This document shows, piece after piece, positions 7,855 to 15,349 of a DNA stretch of 64,000 nt. Under the pieces are notes generated by a model. That model was not told where the DNA came from. It made no database searches and worked only from the letters and a program-made list of their open reading frames with translations. Where the stretch lies: positions 1 through 64,000 of the forward strand of contig JADHMQ010000001.1 in NCBI GenBank assembly GCA_016779935.1, read 5' to 3'. This stretch comes from Flavobacteriales bacterium. Its GTDB lineage: Bacteria; Bacteroidota; Bacteroidia; Flavobacteriales; UBA7312. Position 1 is the stretch's first letter; the number at the start of each line of letters is the position of its first letter. Made by a program: the position numbers and the translations under genes.

Positions 7855-8643
7855 GTGTTATTTTTTCCAAACGCGAAAATAAATATAGGGCTAAATATCT
7901 TATCAAAACGAGAAGATGGCTATCATAATTTAGAAACTATTTTCTATCCTATTGGTTGGAAGGATGTTTTGGAAATAATACCTTCGTCTTCTCCTGGTTT
8001 TAATTGTACTGGTATTACCGTAGAGGGTGGTGAGAATCTGTGTGAAAAAGCCTTAAAATTATTGAAAGCCGATTTTGACATTCCTGATGTATTTATTCAT
8101 CTTCATAAAAATATTCCAACTGGAGCAGGTTTAGGAGGGGGGTCTTCGGATGCTGCTTTTACCCTTATGGGACTTAATCAGCTGTTCGATCTAGGAATTT
8201 CAAAGCATGACTTAAAGTCTTATGCTCTACGTTTGGGTGCTGACTGTCCATTTTTCATTGAAAATACGCCTTCTTTTGCCAGTGGTGTAGGCGAGGAGCT
8301 AAAGCCAGTTCATCTTGACTTAAAAGGGCATTTTTTAGTAGTCGTTAAGGCCGATGTTTTTGTATCTACTTCTGAAGCTTTTTCTGGTGTTACGCCAAAG
8401 CCATCTGACTTTTCTTTGGTGAATGAAATTCAAAAGCCCATATCGGATTGGAGACTTAAAAATGACTTCGAAGAAAGTATTTTTGCTCATCATCCTAAAT
8501 TACTAGCCATAAAAAACACCCTTTCTGAGGCTGGAGCCTTATATGCTTCAATGAGTGGTAGTGGGTCTTCAATTTATGCTTTATTCTCTAGTAAACCTTC
8601 TTTGTCTATTAATGATGAATTAGTCTTTTCTCAGCAGCTTTAA
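7855..8643 (+). CDS. ispE: 4-diphosphocytidyl-2-C-methyl-D-erythritol kinase
   Basis: This 262-residue GHMP kinase has FPNAKINIGLNI at the N-terminus, EDGYHNLETIFYP (about 20-32), the ATP loop NIPTGAGLGGGSSDAA (86-100) and LGADCPFF. It phosphorylates CDP-methylerythritol in the non-mevalonate isoprenoid pathway in the cytosol. The start is GTG 7855: the protein reads into the family motif within five codons and no upstream ATG is in frame. It is transcribed alone, divergent from accA. Confidence 0.94.
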   Translation: MLFFPNAKINIGLNILSKREDGYHNLETIFYPIGWKDVLEIIPSSSPGFNCTGITVEGGENLCEKALKLLKADFDIPDVFIHLHKNIPTGAGLGGGSSDAAFTLMGLNQLFDLGISKHDLKSYALRLGADCPFFIENTPSFASGVGEELKPVHLDLKGHFLVVVKADVFVSTSEAFSGVTPKPSDFSLVNEIQKPISDWRLKNDFEESIFAHHPKLLAIKNTLSEAGALYASMSGSGSSIYALFSSKPSLSINDELVFSQQL

Positions 8644-8706
8644 ATAGTATTTTATTCTCTCGATAAGCTAATCAAGAAAAAAAGCAGTTCGAACAGTATA
8701 TTTTTA

Positions 8707-8714
8707 TACATTTG
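8707..8714 (+). promoter_or_regulatory. -7 box (TACATTTG) for rpsA
   Basis: This exact TAnnTTTG match lies 115 nt before the rpsA start, which implies a long leader of about 110 nt. Most other promoters in this window sit much closer to their genes. Confidence 0.6.
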
Positions 8715-8724
8715 CAAACCTTTT

Positions 8725-8793
8725 GCGAATAATTGAGGATAAAGGATAAAAACTAAACTAATACACTTTCACGTATTTGTTCGCTAACCTCAA
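8725..8793 (+). promoter_or_regulatory. rpsA leader with two interlocked complementary helices
   Basis: Segment 8725-8732 (GCGAATAA) can pair with 8777-8784 (TTGTTCGC, one G-U pair). Segment 8733-8738 (TTGAGG) can pair with 8788-8793 (CCTCAA). The order is A, B, A', B', that is, pseudoknot topology. It lies in the long leader of the gene for ribosomal protein S1, a protein known in E. coli to regulate its own mRNA. This is seen by eye only; no folding energy was computed. Confidence 0.4.
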
Positions 8794-8829
8794 ACAACTA
8801 CAGTGAAATACAAACTGAGACATTACATT

Positions 8830-10893
8830 ATGTCAGAAGAGAAAAAAACAGAAGCAGAAAAAACGACTAATAAAGCCGCTGCTCCTAAAAAAACTACTGC
8901 TAAAAAAACTGCAGCCAAAAAATCAGAGAAAGTAAAACCAGCCGAAGAAGTAAAAGTCACTGAAGAGGTAAAGACGACTGAAGAAGTTGTTCAGGAAGCA
9001 CCAGCTAAAGAAGAAGCTGCTGTTGAAGAAACACCTGCCGCTGAGAAAGTTGTTACTGAAGAAGTAGTAGCTGAAGAGTCTAAAGCTACTGAAGAAGAAA
9101 CAGTAGAAGAGGCTAAAGAAGTTGAACGTATGACTTCTGCTGAAGAAGATAAAGACTTCGATTGGGAAGTTTATGAAATGGGTACTGAAGAGTACACCAA
9201 TGATGAGAGAAGTGATTTAGAGAAGGACTACGAATCGGCTCTTAGCACTATTGACACTGAACAAGTATTAGACGGCTCAGTAGTATCTATTACTGATAGA
9301 GAAGTTATTGTAAACATCAATTACAAATCTGATGGTATCATTTCTAGAAATGAATTTAGATACAATGAAGACCTGAAAATTGGTGATTCTGTTGAAGTAC
9401 TTGTTGAGAAGAAGGAAGACAAAAAAGGTCAACTAATTCTTTCTCACAAGAAAGCAAGAGTATTCCGTTCATGGGAAAAAGTGAACGAAGCTCACGACAA
9501 AGATATCGTTCTTGAAGGTCTTATTAAGTGTAGAACAAAAGGTGGTATGATTGTTGAGGTTCTAGGATTAGAAGCATTCTTACCAGGTTCTCAAATTGAT
9601 ATTAAGCCTATCCGTGATTATGACGATTACGTTGGAAAGAAAATGGAGTTTAAAGTGGTGAAAATTAACCACGAATTCCGTAATGTAGTAGTATCTCACA
9701 AAGCTCTTATCGAGGCTGACCTTGAAGAGCAGAAGAAAGAAATTATGTCTAAACTAGAAGTTGGACAGATTCTTGAGGGTACTGTTAAAAACATTACATC
9801 TTACGGAGTCTTTGTTGACTTAGGTGGTATTGACGGATTAATCCACATTACTGACCTATCTTGGGGAAGAGTTAACCATCCAGATGAAATCGTTGAACTC
9901 GACTCTACAATCAATGTTGTAATCTTAGAATTTGATGATGACAAGAGAAGAATTCAATTAGGACTAAAACAACTTACATCACACCCTTGGGATGCTCTTG
10001 ATGAGAAAATTTCTATTGGTGACAAAATCAATGGAAAAGTGGTTGTTGTTGCTGACTACGGTGCTTTTGTTGAGGTTCAACCAGGTATCGAGGCATTGGT
10101 TCACGTTTCAGAAATGTCATGGTCTACTCACCTAAGAAGTGCTAGTGACTTCTTAAAAATAGGACAAGAAATTGAAGCTCAAGTATTAACACTTGACAGA
10201 GAAGATAGAAAAATGTCATTAGGTATGAAGCAATTGCTTCCAGATCCATGGACAGAAATTATGTCTAAATTCCCTGTAGGAAGTAATCAAAACGTTATTG
10301 TACGTAACTTCACTAACTTCGGCATCTTTGTTGAACTTGAAGAAGGTGTTGATGGATTGATTCACATTTCTGACCTTTCTTGGGATAAGAAAATTAAGCA
10401 CCCATCTGAGTTTACTAAAGTAGGCGAGAAGATAGATGCTAAGGTATTAGAAATCGATATGGAATCTAGAAAGCTGAGCTTAGGTGTTAAGCAATTGCTA
10501 GATAACCCATGGGATGGCTACGAAACTATTTTCGGAGAAGGTAAAGACCTCGAAGGAGAAGTTAAAGACCTTACTAAAAATGGTGCTACAATTATTCTTA
10601 CTCACGGTGTAGAAGCATTTGCTCCTAAAAGACATCTTGTGAAAGAAGATGACAGCAAAGTTGAAGTAGGTGATAAGTTGAACTTCCGTGTGCTTGAATT
10701 CTCTAAAGATTCACAAAAAATTATTGTGTCTCACACCGTAATTTTCAAAGAAGTACAGATGGAAGAAGTGAAAAGCACTAAGAAAAAAGTTCAAAATGTT
10801 CAGAAATCTCAACAAAAGAGTACTCTTGGAGATATGGATGAGCTAATTGCTTTGAAAGAAAGCATGGACAAAAAAGAAAATAAAGGGAAGTAA
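8830..10893 (+). CDS. rpsA: 30S ribosomal protein S1
   Basis: The product has 687 residues. Residues 1 to about 110 are a low-complexity Ala/Lys/Glu/Thr/Val segment, first basic (APKKTTAKKTAAKK) then acidic. Six S1 RNA-binding repeats follow; the middle ones show the clear pattern GxVxxxxxYGxFVxLxxGxxGLIHxSxxSW (for example TSYGVFVDLGGIDGLIHITD). S1 brings mRNA to the ribosome, which matters in a group that rarely uses Shine-Dalgarno pairing. I chose ATG 8830 (MSEEKKTEAEK) over an in-frame GTG at 8803, because the latter adds residues unlike the family. A terminator follows. Confidence 0.97.
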   Translation: MSEEKKTEAEKTTNKAAAPKKTTAKKTAAKKSEKVKPAEEVKVTEEVKTTEEVVQEAPAKEEAAVEETPAAEKVVTEEVVAEESKATEEETVEEAKEVERMTSAEEDKDFDWEVYEMGTEEYTNDERSDLEKDYESALSTIDTEQVLDGSVVSITDREVIVNINYKSDGIISRNEFRYNEDLKIGDSVEVLVEKKEDKKGQLILSHKKARVFRSWEKVNEAHDKDIVLEGLIKCRTKGGMIVEVLGLEAFLPGSQIDIKPIRDYDDYVGKKMEFKVVKINHEFRNVVVSHKALIEADLEEQKKEIMSKLEVGQILEGTVKNITSYGVFVDLGGIDGLIHITDLSWGRVNHPDEIVELDSTINVVILEFDDDKRRIQLGLKQLTSHPWDALDEKISIGDKINGKVVVVADYGAFVEVQPGIEALVHVSEMSWSTHLRSASDFLKIGQEIEAQVLTLDREDRKMSLGMKQLLPDPWTEIMSKFPVGSNQNVIVRNFTNFGIFVELEEGVDGLIHISDLSWDKKIKHPSEFTKVGEKIDAKVLEIDMESRKLSLGVKQLLDNPWDGYETIFGEGKDLEGEVKDLTKNGATIILTHGVEAFAPKRHLVKEDDSKVEVGDKLNFRVLEFSKDSQKIIVSHTVIFKEVQMEEVKSTKKKVQNVQKSQQKSTLGDMDELIALKESMDKKENKGK

Positions 10894-10917
10894 TTTTCAA
10901 ATTTTCATAAAAATAAA

Positions 10918-10950
10918 AAAGGCCTTATGTTTCATAAGGTCTTTTTTTTA
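10918..10950 (+). terminator. rpsA terminator
   Basis: A stem of about 12 bp, AAAGGCCTTATG with CATAAGGTCTTT (one G-U pair), around a 3-nt TTT loop is followed by a run of T. It begins 25 bases after the rpsA stop codon. Confidence 0.88.
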
Positions 10951-10970
10951 TTCAGTACGATTTTTTAATT

Positions 10971-10978
10971 TATATTTG
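10971..10978 (+). promoter_or_regulatory. -7 box (TATATTTG) for pyrR operon
   Basis: This exact TAnnTTTG match ends 9 nt before the pyrR ATG. Transcription should start 5-8 nt past the box, leaving almost no 5' leader. Confidence 0.65.
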
Positions 10979-10987
10979 CTTTTTGAA

Positions 10988-11521
10988 ATGAGCAAGCCCA
11001 AAAGCATACTCGATCATCAACAACTACAAATCATAATCAATAGATTGTGCCATCAGCTAGTTGAGAATCACAACGACTTTTCTAATACTGTACTTATTGG
11101 TTTACAACCTAGAGGTATTCATTTGTGTCAGCGCATAAAAGAATCCTTGCAAAGTAGTTTTCCAAATTATTATTTTGAAGTTGGTAGTTTGGATATTACC
11201 TTTTACAGAGATGACTTTAGAAGACGAGAAGACCCACTAGTAGCCAATAGCACATCTTTAAGCGCATCAATAGAAGGTAAAAAGATTGTCTTGATTGATG
11301 ATGTCCTTTATACAGGACGATCTGTAAGAGCAGCTTTAGATGCACTACACGATTATGGTCGCCCACTATCTGTTGAGCTAATGGTGTTAATTGACCGTAG
11401 ACTTAGCAGACATGTACCAATACAACCTAATTATGTGGGACACACTATTGATGTGGTAGCCGATGAAAGAGTAACCGTTGAATGGGGAGAAGATAACGAA
11501 CGTGTAATTTTGAAAAGTTAA
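10988..11521 (+). CDS. pyrR: PyrR-type uracil phosphoribosyltransferase
   Basis: The 177-residue product has the type I phosphoribosyltransferase fold, with IGLQPRGIHLCQRI near residue 37, the hinge motif TFYRDDFRRRE (71-81) and the PRPP loop VLIDDVLYTGRSV (101-113). The family converts uracil and PRPP to UMP, and in some Gram-positives also binds pyr mRNA. I chose ATG 10988 over an in-frame TTG at 10976 that lies inside the -7 box. The stop overlaps the start of pyrB. With only a few bases of leader there is no room for a PyrR attenuator here, so enzyme activity is the likelier role. Confidence 0.92.
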   Translation: MSKPKSILDHQQLQIIINRLCHQLVENHNDFSNTVLIGLQPRGIHLCQRIKESLQSSFPNYYFEVGSLDITFYRDDFRRREDPLVANSTSLSASIEGKKIVLIDDVLYTGRSVRAALDALHDYGRPLSVELMVLIDRRLSRHVPIQPNYVGHTIDVVADERVTVEWGEDNERVILKS

Positions 11522-12450
11522 TGAGTACGCTAAGTGTTAAACACCTATTAGGAATTAAAAATCTTCAAAAAGAAGATATTGAACTTATATTTAACACTGC
11601 CGACAACTTCAAAGAAGTTATAAATCGACCCATTAGAAAAGTTCCTTCATTACGTGACATAACGGTAGCGAATTTATTCTTTGAAAATTCCACTCGAACC
11701 AAGCTGTCATTTGAATTGGCAGAAAAACGATTATCAGCCGATACATTAAATTTTTCAGCATCCTCCTCATCGGTTAAAAAGGGTGAAACACTAGTTGATA
11801 CAGTCAATAATATTTTAGCAATGAAAGTGGATATGCTTGTCATGCGTCACCCAGATGCTGGAGCAGCGACTTTCTTATCGAATCATATTGATGTACCTAT
11901 AGTGAATGCTGGTGACGGTGCTCATGAACATCCTACACAAGCATTATTAGACGCTTATTCTATAAGAGAAAAGTTAGGCTCTGTAAAGGGTAAAAAAATT
12001 GTTATTGTTGGTGATATCCTTCATTCAAGAGTAGCTTTATCAAATATTTTTTGCCTTCAAAAATTAGGAGCTGAAGTCAAAGTTTGTGGTCCATCTACAC
12101 TAATGCCAAAATATATAGAATCTTTAGGGGTTGTGTACGAGCCAGACTTAATGAAGGCCTTGGAATGGTGTGATGTAGCCAATATGTTACGTATCCAGCT
12201 TGAACGCCAAGACACTAAATTCTTTCCTTCCAAGAAAGAGTATTCTATGATGTATGGCTTAAATAAAGAACGCTTAGATTCAATTTCTAAGCAAATTACA
12301 GTCATGCACCCTGGTCCAATAAATAGAGGCGTAGAAATTACTTCTGATGTTGCCGATTCCAAGCAGTCCATAATTTTACAACAAGTAGAAAATGGGGTAG
12401 CTATTCGAATGGCTGTATTGTATTTATTAGCTAATTCTATAAAAAAGTAG
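11521..12450 (+). CDS. pyrB: aspartate carbamoyltransferase catalytic subunit
   Basis: The 309-residue enzyme shows the carbamoyl-phosphate motif FFENSTRTKLSFE (53-65), the second half DGAHEHPTQALLDAY (about 131-145) and the aspartate-domain segment MHPGPINRGVEI. It makes carbamoyl-aspartate, the committed step of pyrimidine synthesis. Its ATG shares one base with the pyrR stop (TAATG), so the two are translationally coupled. No pyrI regulatory subunit gene is nearby. Confidence 0.97.
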   Translation: MSTLSVKHLLGIKNLQKEDIELIFNTADNFKEVINRPIRKVPSLRDITVANLFFENSTRTKLSFELAEKRLSADTLNFSASSSSVKKGETLVDTVNNILAMKVDMLVMRHPDAGAATFLSNHIDVPIVNAGDGAHEHPTQALLDAYSIREKLGSVKGKKIVIVGDILHSRVALSNIFCLQKLGAEVKVCGPSTLMPKYIESLGVVYEPDLMKALEWCDVANMLRIQLERQDTKFFPSKKEYSMMYGLNKERLDSISKQITVMHPGPINRGVEITSDVADSKQSIILQQVENGVAIRMAVLYLLANSIKK

Positions 12451-12453
12451 AAC

Positions 12454-12765
12454 ATGCACTCTCAACGAATAGAACACGACTGTTTGATAGTCAAATTATC
12501 TGAAAATAGCGACGATTTATCCTTTTTAGTATCATTATTTAATGGTAATGCAAAGCATTTGATTTTAGACTTGCACGATATTTCTGAGCTGAATTCTTCA
12601 CATTTATCAAAGTTTACTACAATTGGTAAAAATATTGTCAAAGACAATTCTTTTGTAATGATTTCAAATCAACCCCCTCAGGAAGAGTTTATGATTGTTG
12701 CTAGTATTCAGGAGGCATTTGATATCATAGAAATGGAAGACATTGAAAGAAAACTTAACATCTAA
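12454..12765 (+). CDS. small STAS-like domain protein
   Basis: This 103-residue cytosolic protein has the alternating strand-helix pattern of STAS/anti-sigma-factor antagonist domains: a strand LIVKLSE, then HLILDLHDISELNSSHLSKF, where the Asp-Ser region is the usual phosphorylation neighbourhood, and a final helix IQEAFDIIEM. No clear kinase partner lies beside it. It starts 4 bases after pyrB and precedes a T9SS cargo gene and rnz, an order I recall from other flavobacteria. Function unknown; the fold assignment is moderate. Confidence 0.7.
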   Translation: MHSQRIEHDCLIVKLSENSDDLSFLVSLFNGNAKHLILDLHDISELNSSHLSKFTTIGKNIVKDNSFVMISNQPPQEEFMIVASIQEAFDIIEMEDIERKLNI

Positions 12766-12776
12766 AATCCATATTT

Positions 12777-13595
12777 ATGAAAAATATTTTACTCTTAACA
12801 ATCTCATTAGTTTTCGGCTTTTCTGCATTAGCACAGCAAAACCCTTGTGAGCCGCAAGCAAACTTACAAGATTCAACGTATGGTTTGTGGCCAGATACCA
12901 CTCAAAACCTCCCTTTAGCTGTTAAAGAGGTATATTATGAAGAGCATATTCAAATTAAAACACCTAACACTGTTGGTGAAGTAATGGGAGATCCATTTTA
13001 TGTTGATGATGTACCCTTTGTAAACTTGGCACCTCTGAATATAGATATCATTAAGCTGATAAGTATAGAAGGCTTACCAGAATCAATGTCTGCTTATTTA
13101 TCTAACCAAGACTCTATTTTTGAAGGAAATACAGTGGCATGTGTTACGCTTTACGGGACACCCACTGCTGATGAAGTGGGACAGCATGATATTGTTTTAA
13201 ATATAGATGGTTGGATTAGTATCCCCTTATTTGGAACACTTTCTTTATTTGAGTCTTTAGGAGATTATGAAAAAATAGATGGGTATAAGTTAATTGTTCA
13301 ATCATCAGCTTCTTTGGAAGAAGGTGAAAACACTACATTTACCTTATCACAGAATGCACCTAACCCATTTTCTAATACAACAACTATAGAGCTTTATTCT
13401 AAGGATTATTCTAATTATGAGTTTTTAGTTGTTGACCTTATGGGTAAGGTCGTTCACAAAGAAACTATCAATGCTGTTGTCGGATTAAATACAATTGAAG
13501 TAGTTGCTTCTTCCTATGAAGCGGGAATGTATTTTTACAGCATAAGAAACGGGCAAGACGTACTTACTAAAAAGATGATAATTCAAGATTTTTAA
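12777..13595 (+). CDS. secreted protein with T9SS type A sorting domain
   Basis: The 272-residue product has a signal peptide (MKNILLLTISLVFGFSALA, then QQN). Its C-terminal sorting domain of about 80 residues starts at FTLSQNAPNPFSNTT and includes IELYSKD, DLMGKVV, YEAGMYFYSI and the closing LTKKMIIQDF. This domain directs export across the outer membrane by the type IX secretion system and attachment to the surface. The middle 170 residues contain several Asp/Pro-rich segments but match no family I recognise. Its stop overlaps the start of rnz (TAATG). Confidence 0.88.
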   Translation: MKNILLLTISLVFGFSALAQQNPCEPQANLQDSTYGLWPDTTQNLPLAVKEVYYEEHIQIKTPNTVGEVMGDPFYVDDVPFVNLAPLNIDIIKLISIEGLPESMSAYLSNQDSIFEGNTVACVTLYGTPTADEVGQHDIVLNIDGWISIPLFGTLSLFESLGDYEKIDGYKLIVQSSASLEEGENTTFTLSQNAPNPFSNTTTIELYSKDYSNYEFLVVDLMGKVVHKETINAVVGLNTIEVVASSYEAGMYFYSIRNGQDVLTKKMIIQDF

Positions 13596-14530
13596 TGCCT
13601 TTTGATTTAACCATATTAGGGTGTAATTCGGCAGTACCAACAAATCAAAGAAAGCCTACCGCTCAGCTATTGAATGTAGCTGGGCGTTTCTTTTTGATTG
13701 ACTGTGGAGAGGGCACCCAACTGCAATTACGGAAGTATAAAATCAGGATGCAAAACATCCACCACGTTTTTATTTCCCACCTTCATGGTGACCATTATTT
13801 CGGACTTATTGGCTTCATTTCTACCATGCATTTACTAGGTAGAGAAAAGGAATTACACGTTTATGGTCCGGCCGAGCTGAAGGAGATTATTTACATTCAA
13901 CTCGAGGCTTCAAAAACAACACTTTGTTTTCCATTATTTTTTCATGAATTTGGTTTCGATAGCCCCGAACTTTTATTGGAGAATAATGATGTGACTGTAC
14001 AGACTATTCCTTTAAAACATTCCTTGCCTTGCTGTGGCTTTCTTTTCAAAGAAAAACCAAAGCCTAGACGTATGCGTAAAGAAAAAATTGAAGAGTTTGA
14101 TATACCACTCGAAGCTGTGCCTGACATCAAAGAGGGCGGAGGCTATTTGTCTAAAGATGGAGAACTTATTCCACATCTTGAGCTGACACGTTCGGCACAA
14201 AACCCACGTTCCTTTGCATTTTGTAGCGATACTATGTATAACGAATCAATCATACCGCAAATTGAAGGTGTTGACATCTTATATCATGAAGCTACCTTCT
14301 TAGACGAATTAAAAGAAAGGGCAAAGCAAACCATGCATTCAACGGCCAAAGAAGCAGCCACTATTGCCAAAAAAGCTAATGTGAAGCGTTTGATTATTGG
14401 ACATTATTCCCAGAGGTATTTTGATTTAACACCCTTACAAGATGAGGCGCAGTCGGTCTTTCCAAACACCCTATTAGCACATGAAGGTGAAACGCATGAA
14501 GTAAAACGTACTTATGATTCTGATAGCTGA
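13595..14530 (+). CDS. rnz: ribonuclease Z
   Basis: The 311-residue metallo-beta-lactamase-fold enzyme carries the metal motif SHLHGDHYFG (H62, H64, D66, H67), the N-terminal LGCNSAVPTNQRKPTA, PLKHSLPCCGF near residue 143, FCSDTMYNE and the last His in HYSQRYF. It cuts tRNA precursors at the 3' side of the discriminator base, which fits the tRNA-maturation genes a few kilobases downstream. Overlap of 1 base with the preceding gene and 17 bases with the next suggests one operon. Confidence 0.95.
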   Translation: MPFDLTILGCNSAVPTNQRKPTAQLLNVAGRFFLIDCGEGTQLQLRKYKIRMQNIHHVFISHLHGDHYFGLIGFISTMHLLGREKELHVYGPAELKEIIYIQLEASKTTLCFPLFFHEFGFDSPELLLENNDVTVQTIPLKHSLPCCGFLFKEKPKPRRMRKEKIEEFDIPLEAVPDIKEGGGYLSKDGELIPHLELTRSAQNPRSFAFCSDTMYNESIIPQIEGVDILYHEATFLDELKERAKQTMHSTAKEAATIAKKANVKRLIIGHYSQRYFDLTPLQDEAQSVFPNTLLAHEGETHEVKRTYDSDS

Positions 14531-15326
14531 TAGTGGAAGTAGTAAAACTGATTGGCGTTTAATTGATGGTGAAAACATCAGTCAATTTGAATCCATTGGC
14601 TTAAATCCATTTGTAGTCAGTACCGAAGTTATTGTTGAGACTGTTCGTCAGCTTAATATTGACTTTCATTCTGTAAAACAGGTGTTTTTCTATGGTGCTG
14701 GTTGTGGAAATGTTGAAAAAGCGAATTCCTTAAAAACTGTTTTGAATACTGTATTTACAAATGCTGTCATTGCTATAAAATCAGATGTCTTGGCAGTTGC
14801 TCATGCTTTACTTCACAACAAAAGTGGAGTAGTTGGCATTTTAGGGACTGGTTCTAATGTGGCTTACTTTGATGGGAAAAATATTGAGCCTGTTATTACT
14901 AGTCTTGGTTATTTACTTGGTGATGAAGGGAGTGGTAATCATATAGGTAAGCAATTTTTGAAATTGTATTTGACCGATTCTTTAGATGCCGACTTAGAGG
15001 AAGAAATTAACCTTAACAAAGACACTTTACTAGCTGAATTGTATGCGCATTCTTTTCCTAACCGTTTTCTAGCGTCATTTTGTAAAATACTTTTCCCCTA
15101 TAGGAAGCATCCGCAAATTGCAACTATTATTTCTAATGTTTTTGACGAATGGATAAGGGTGTATTTATTACCTCAAAACATAATGAATATTCACATGTGT
15201 GGCTCTATTGCATATTACTATAGTGCTGAGCTCAAAGACTGCTGTTTTAAACATGGAATAAATGTTGAATCTATAATTGAAAAACCTATTTCGGCTTTGA
15301 CCTTATACCATTTAGAAAATCAATAG
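14514..15326 (+). CDS. BadF/BadG-type N-acetylglucosamine kinase-like protein
   Basis: The 270-residue ASKHA-fold kinase has phosphate-1 motif ILIADSGSSKTDWRLID at the very N-terminus, GLNPF near residue 30, FYGAGCG, the phosphate-2 motif GILGTGSNVAY (about 103-113) and LGDEGSGNHIG. Bacteroidota members are usually called N-acetylglucosamine kinases and probably recycle amino sugars from cell wall; the substrate is not certain. It overlaps rnz by 17 bases and ends the pyrR operon, since the next gene has its own promoter. Confidence 0.85.
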   Translation: MILIADSGSSKTDWRLIDGENISQFESIGLNPFVVSTEVIVETVRQLNIDFHSVKQVFFYGAGCGNVEKANSLKTVLNTVFTNAVIAIKSDVLAVAHALLHNKSGVVGILGTGSNVAYFDGKNIEPVITSLGYLLGDEGSGNHIGKQFLKLYLTDSLDADLEEEINLNKDTLLAELYAHSFPNRFLASFCKILFPYRKHPQIATIISNVFDEWIRVYLLPQNIMNIHMCGSIAYYYSAELKDCCFKHGINVESIIEKPISALTLYHLENQ

Positions 15327-15335
15327 AAAAAAGAT

Positions 15336-15343
15336 TATCTTTG
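15336..15343 (+). promoter_or_regulatory. -7 box (TATCTTTG) for the T9SS type B gene
   Basis: This exact TAnnTTTG match ends only 6 nt before the ATG of the next gene, implying a leaderless or near-leaderless mRNA. It overlaps the region just after the preceding kinase stop codon. Confidence 0.65.
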
Positions 15344-15349
15344 CTCGAT

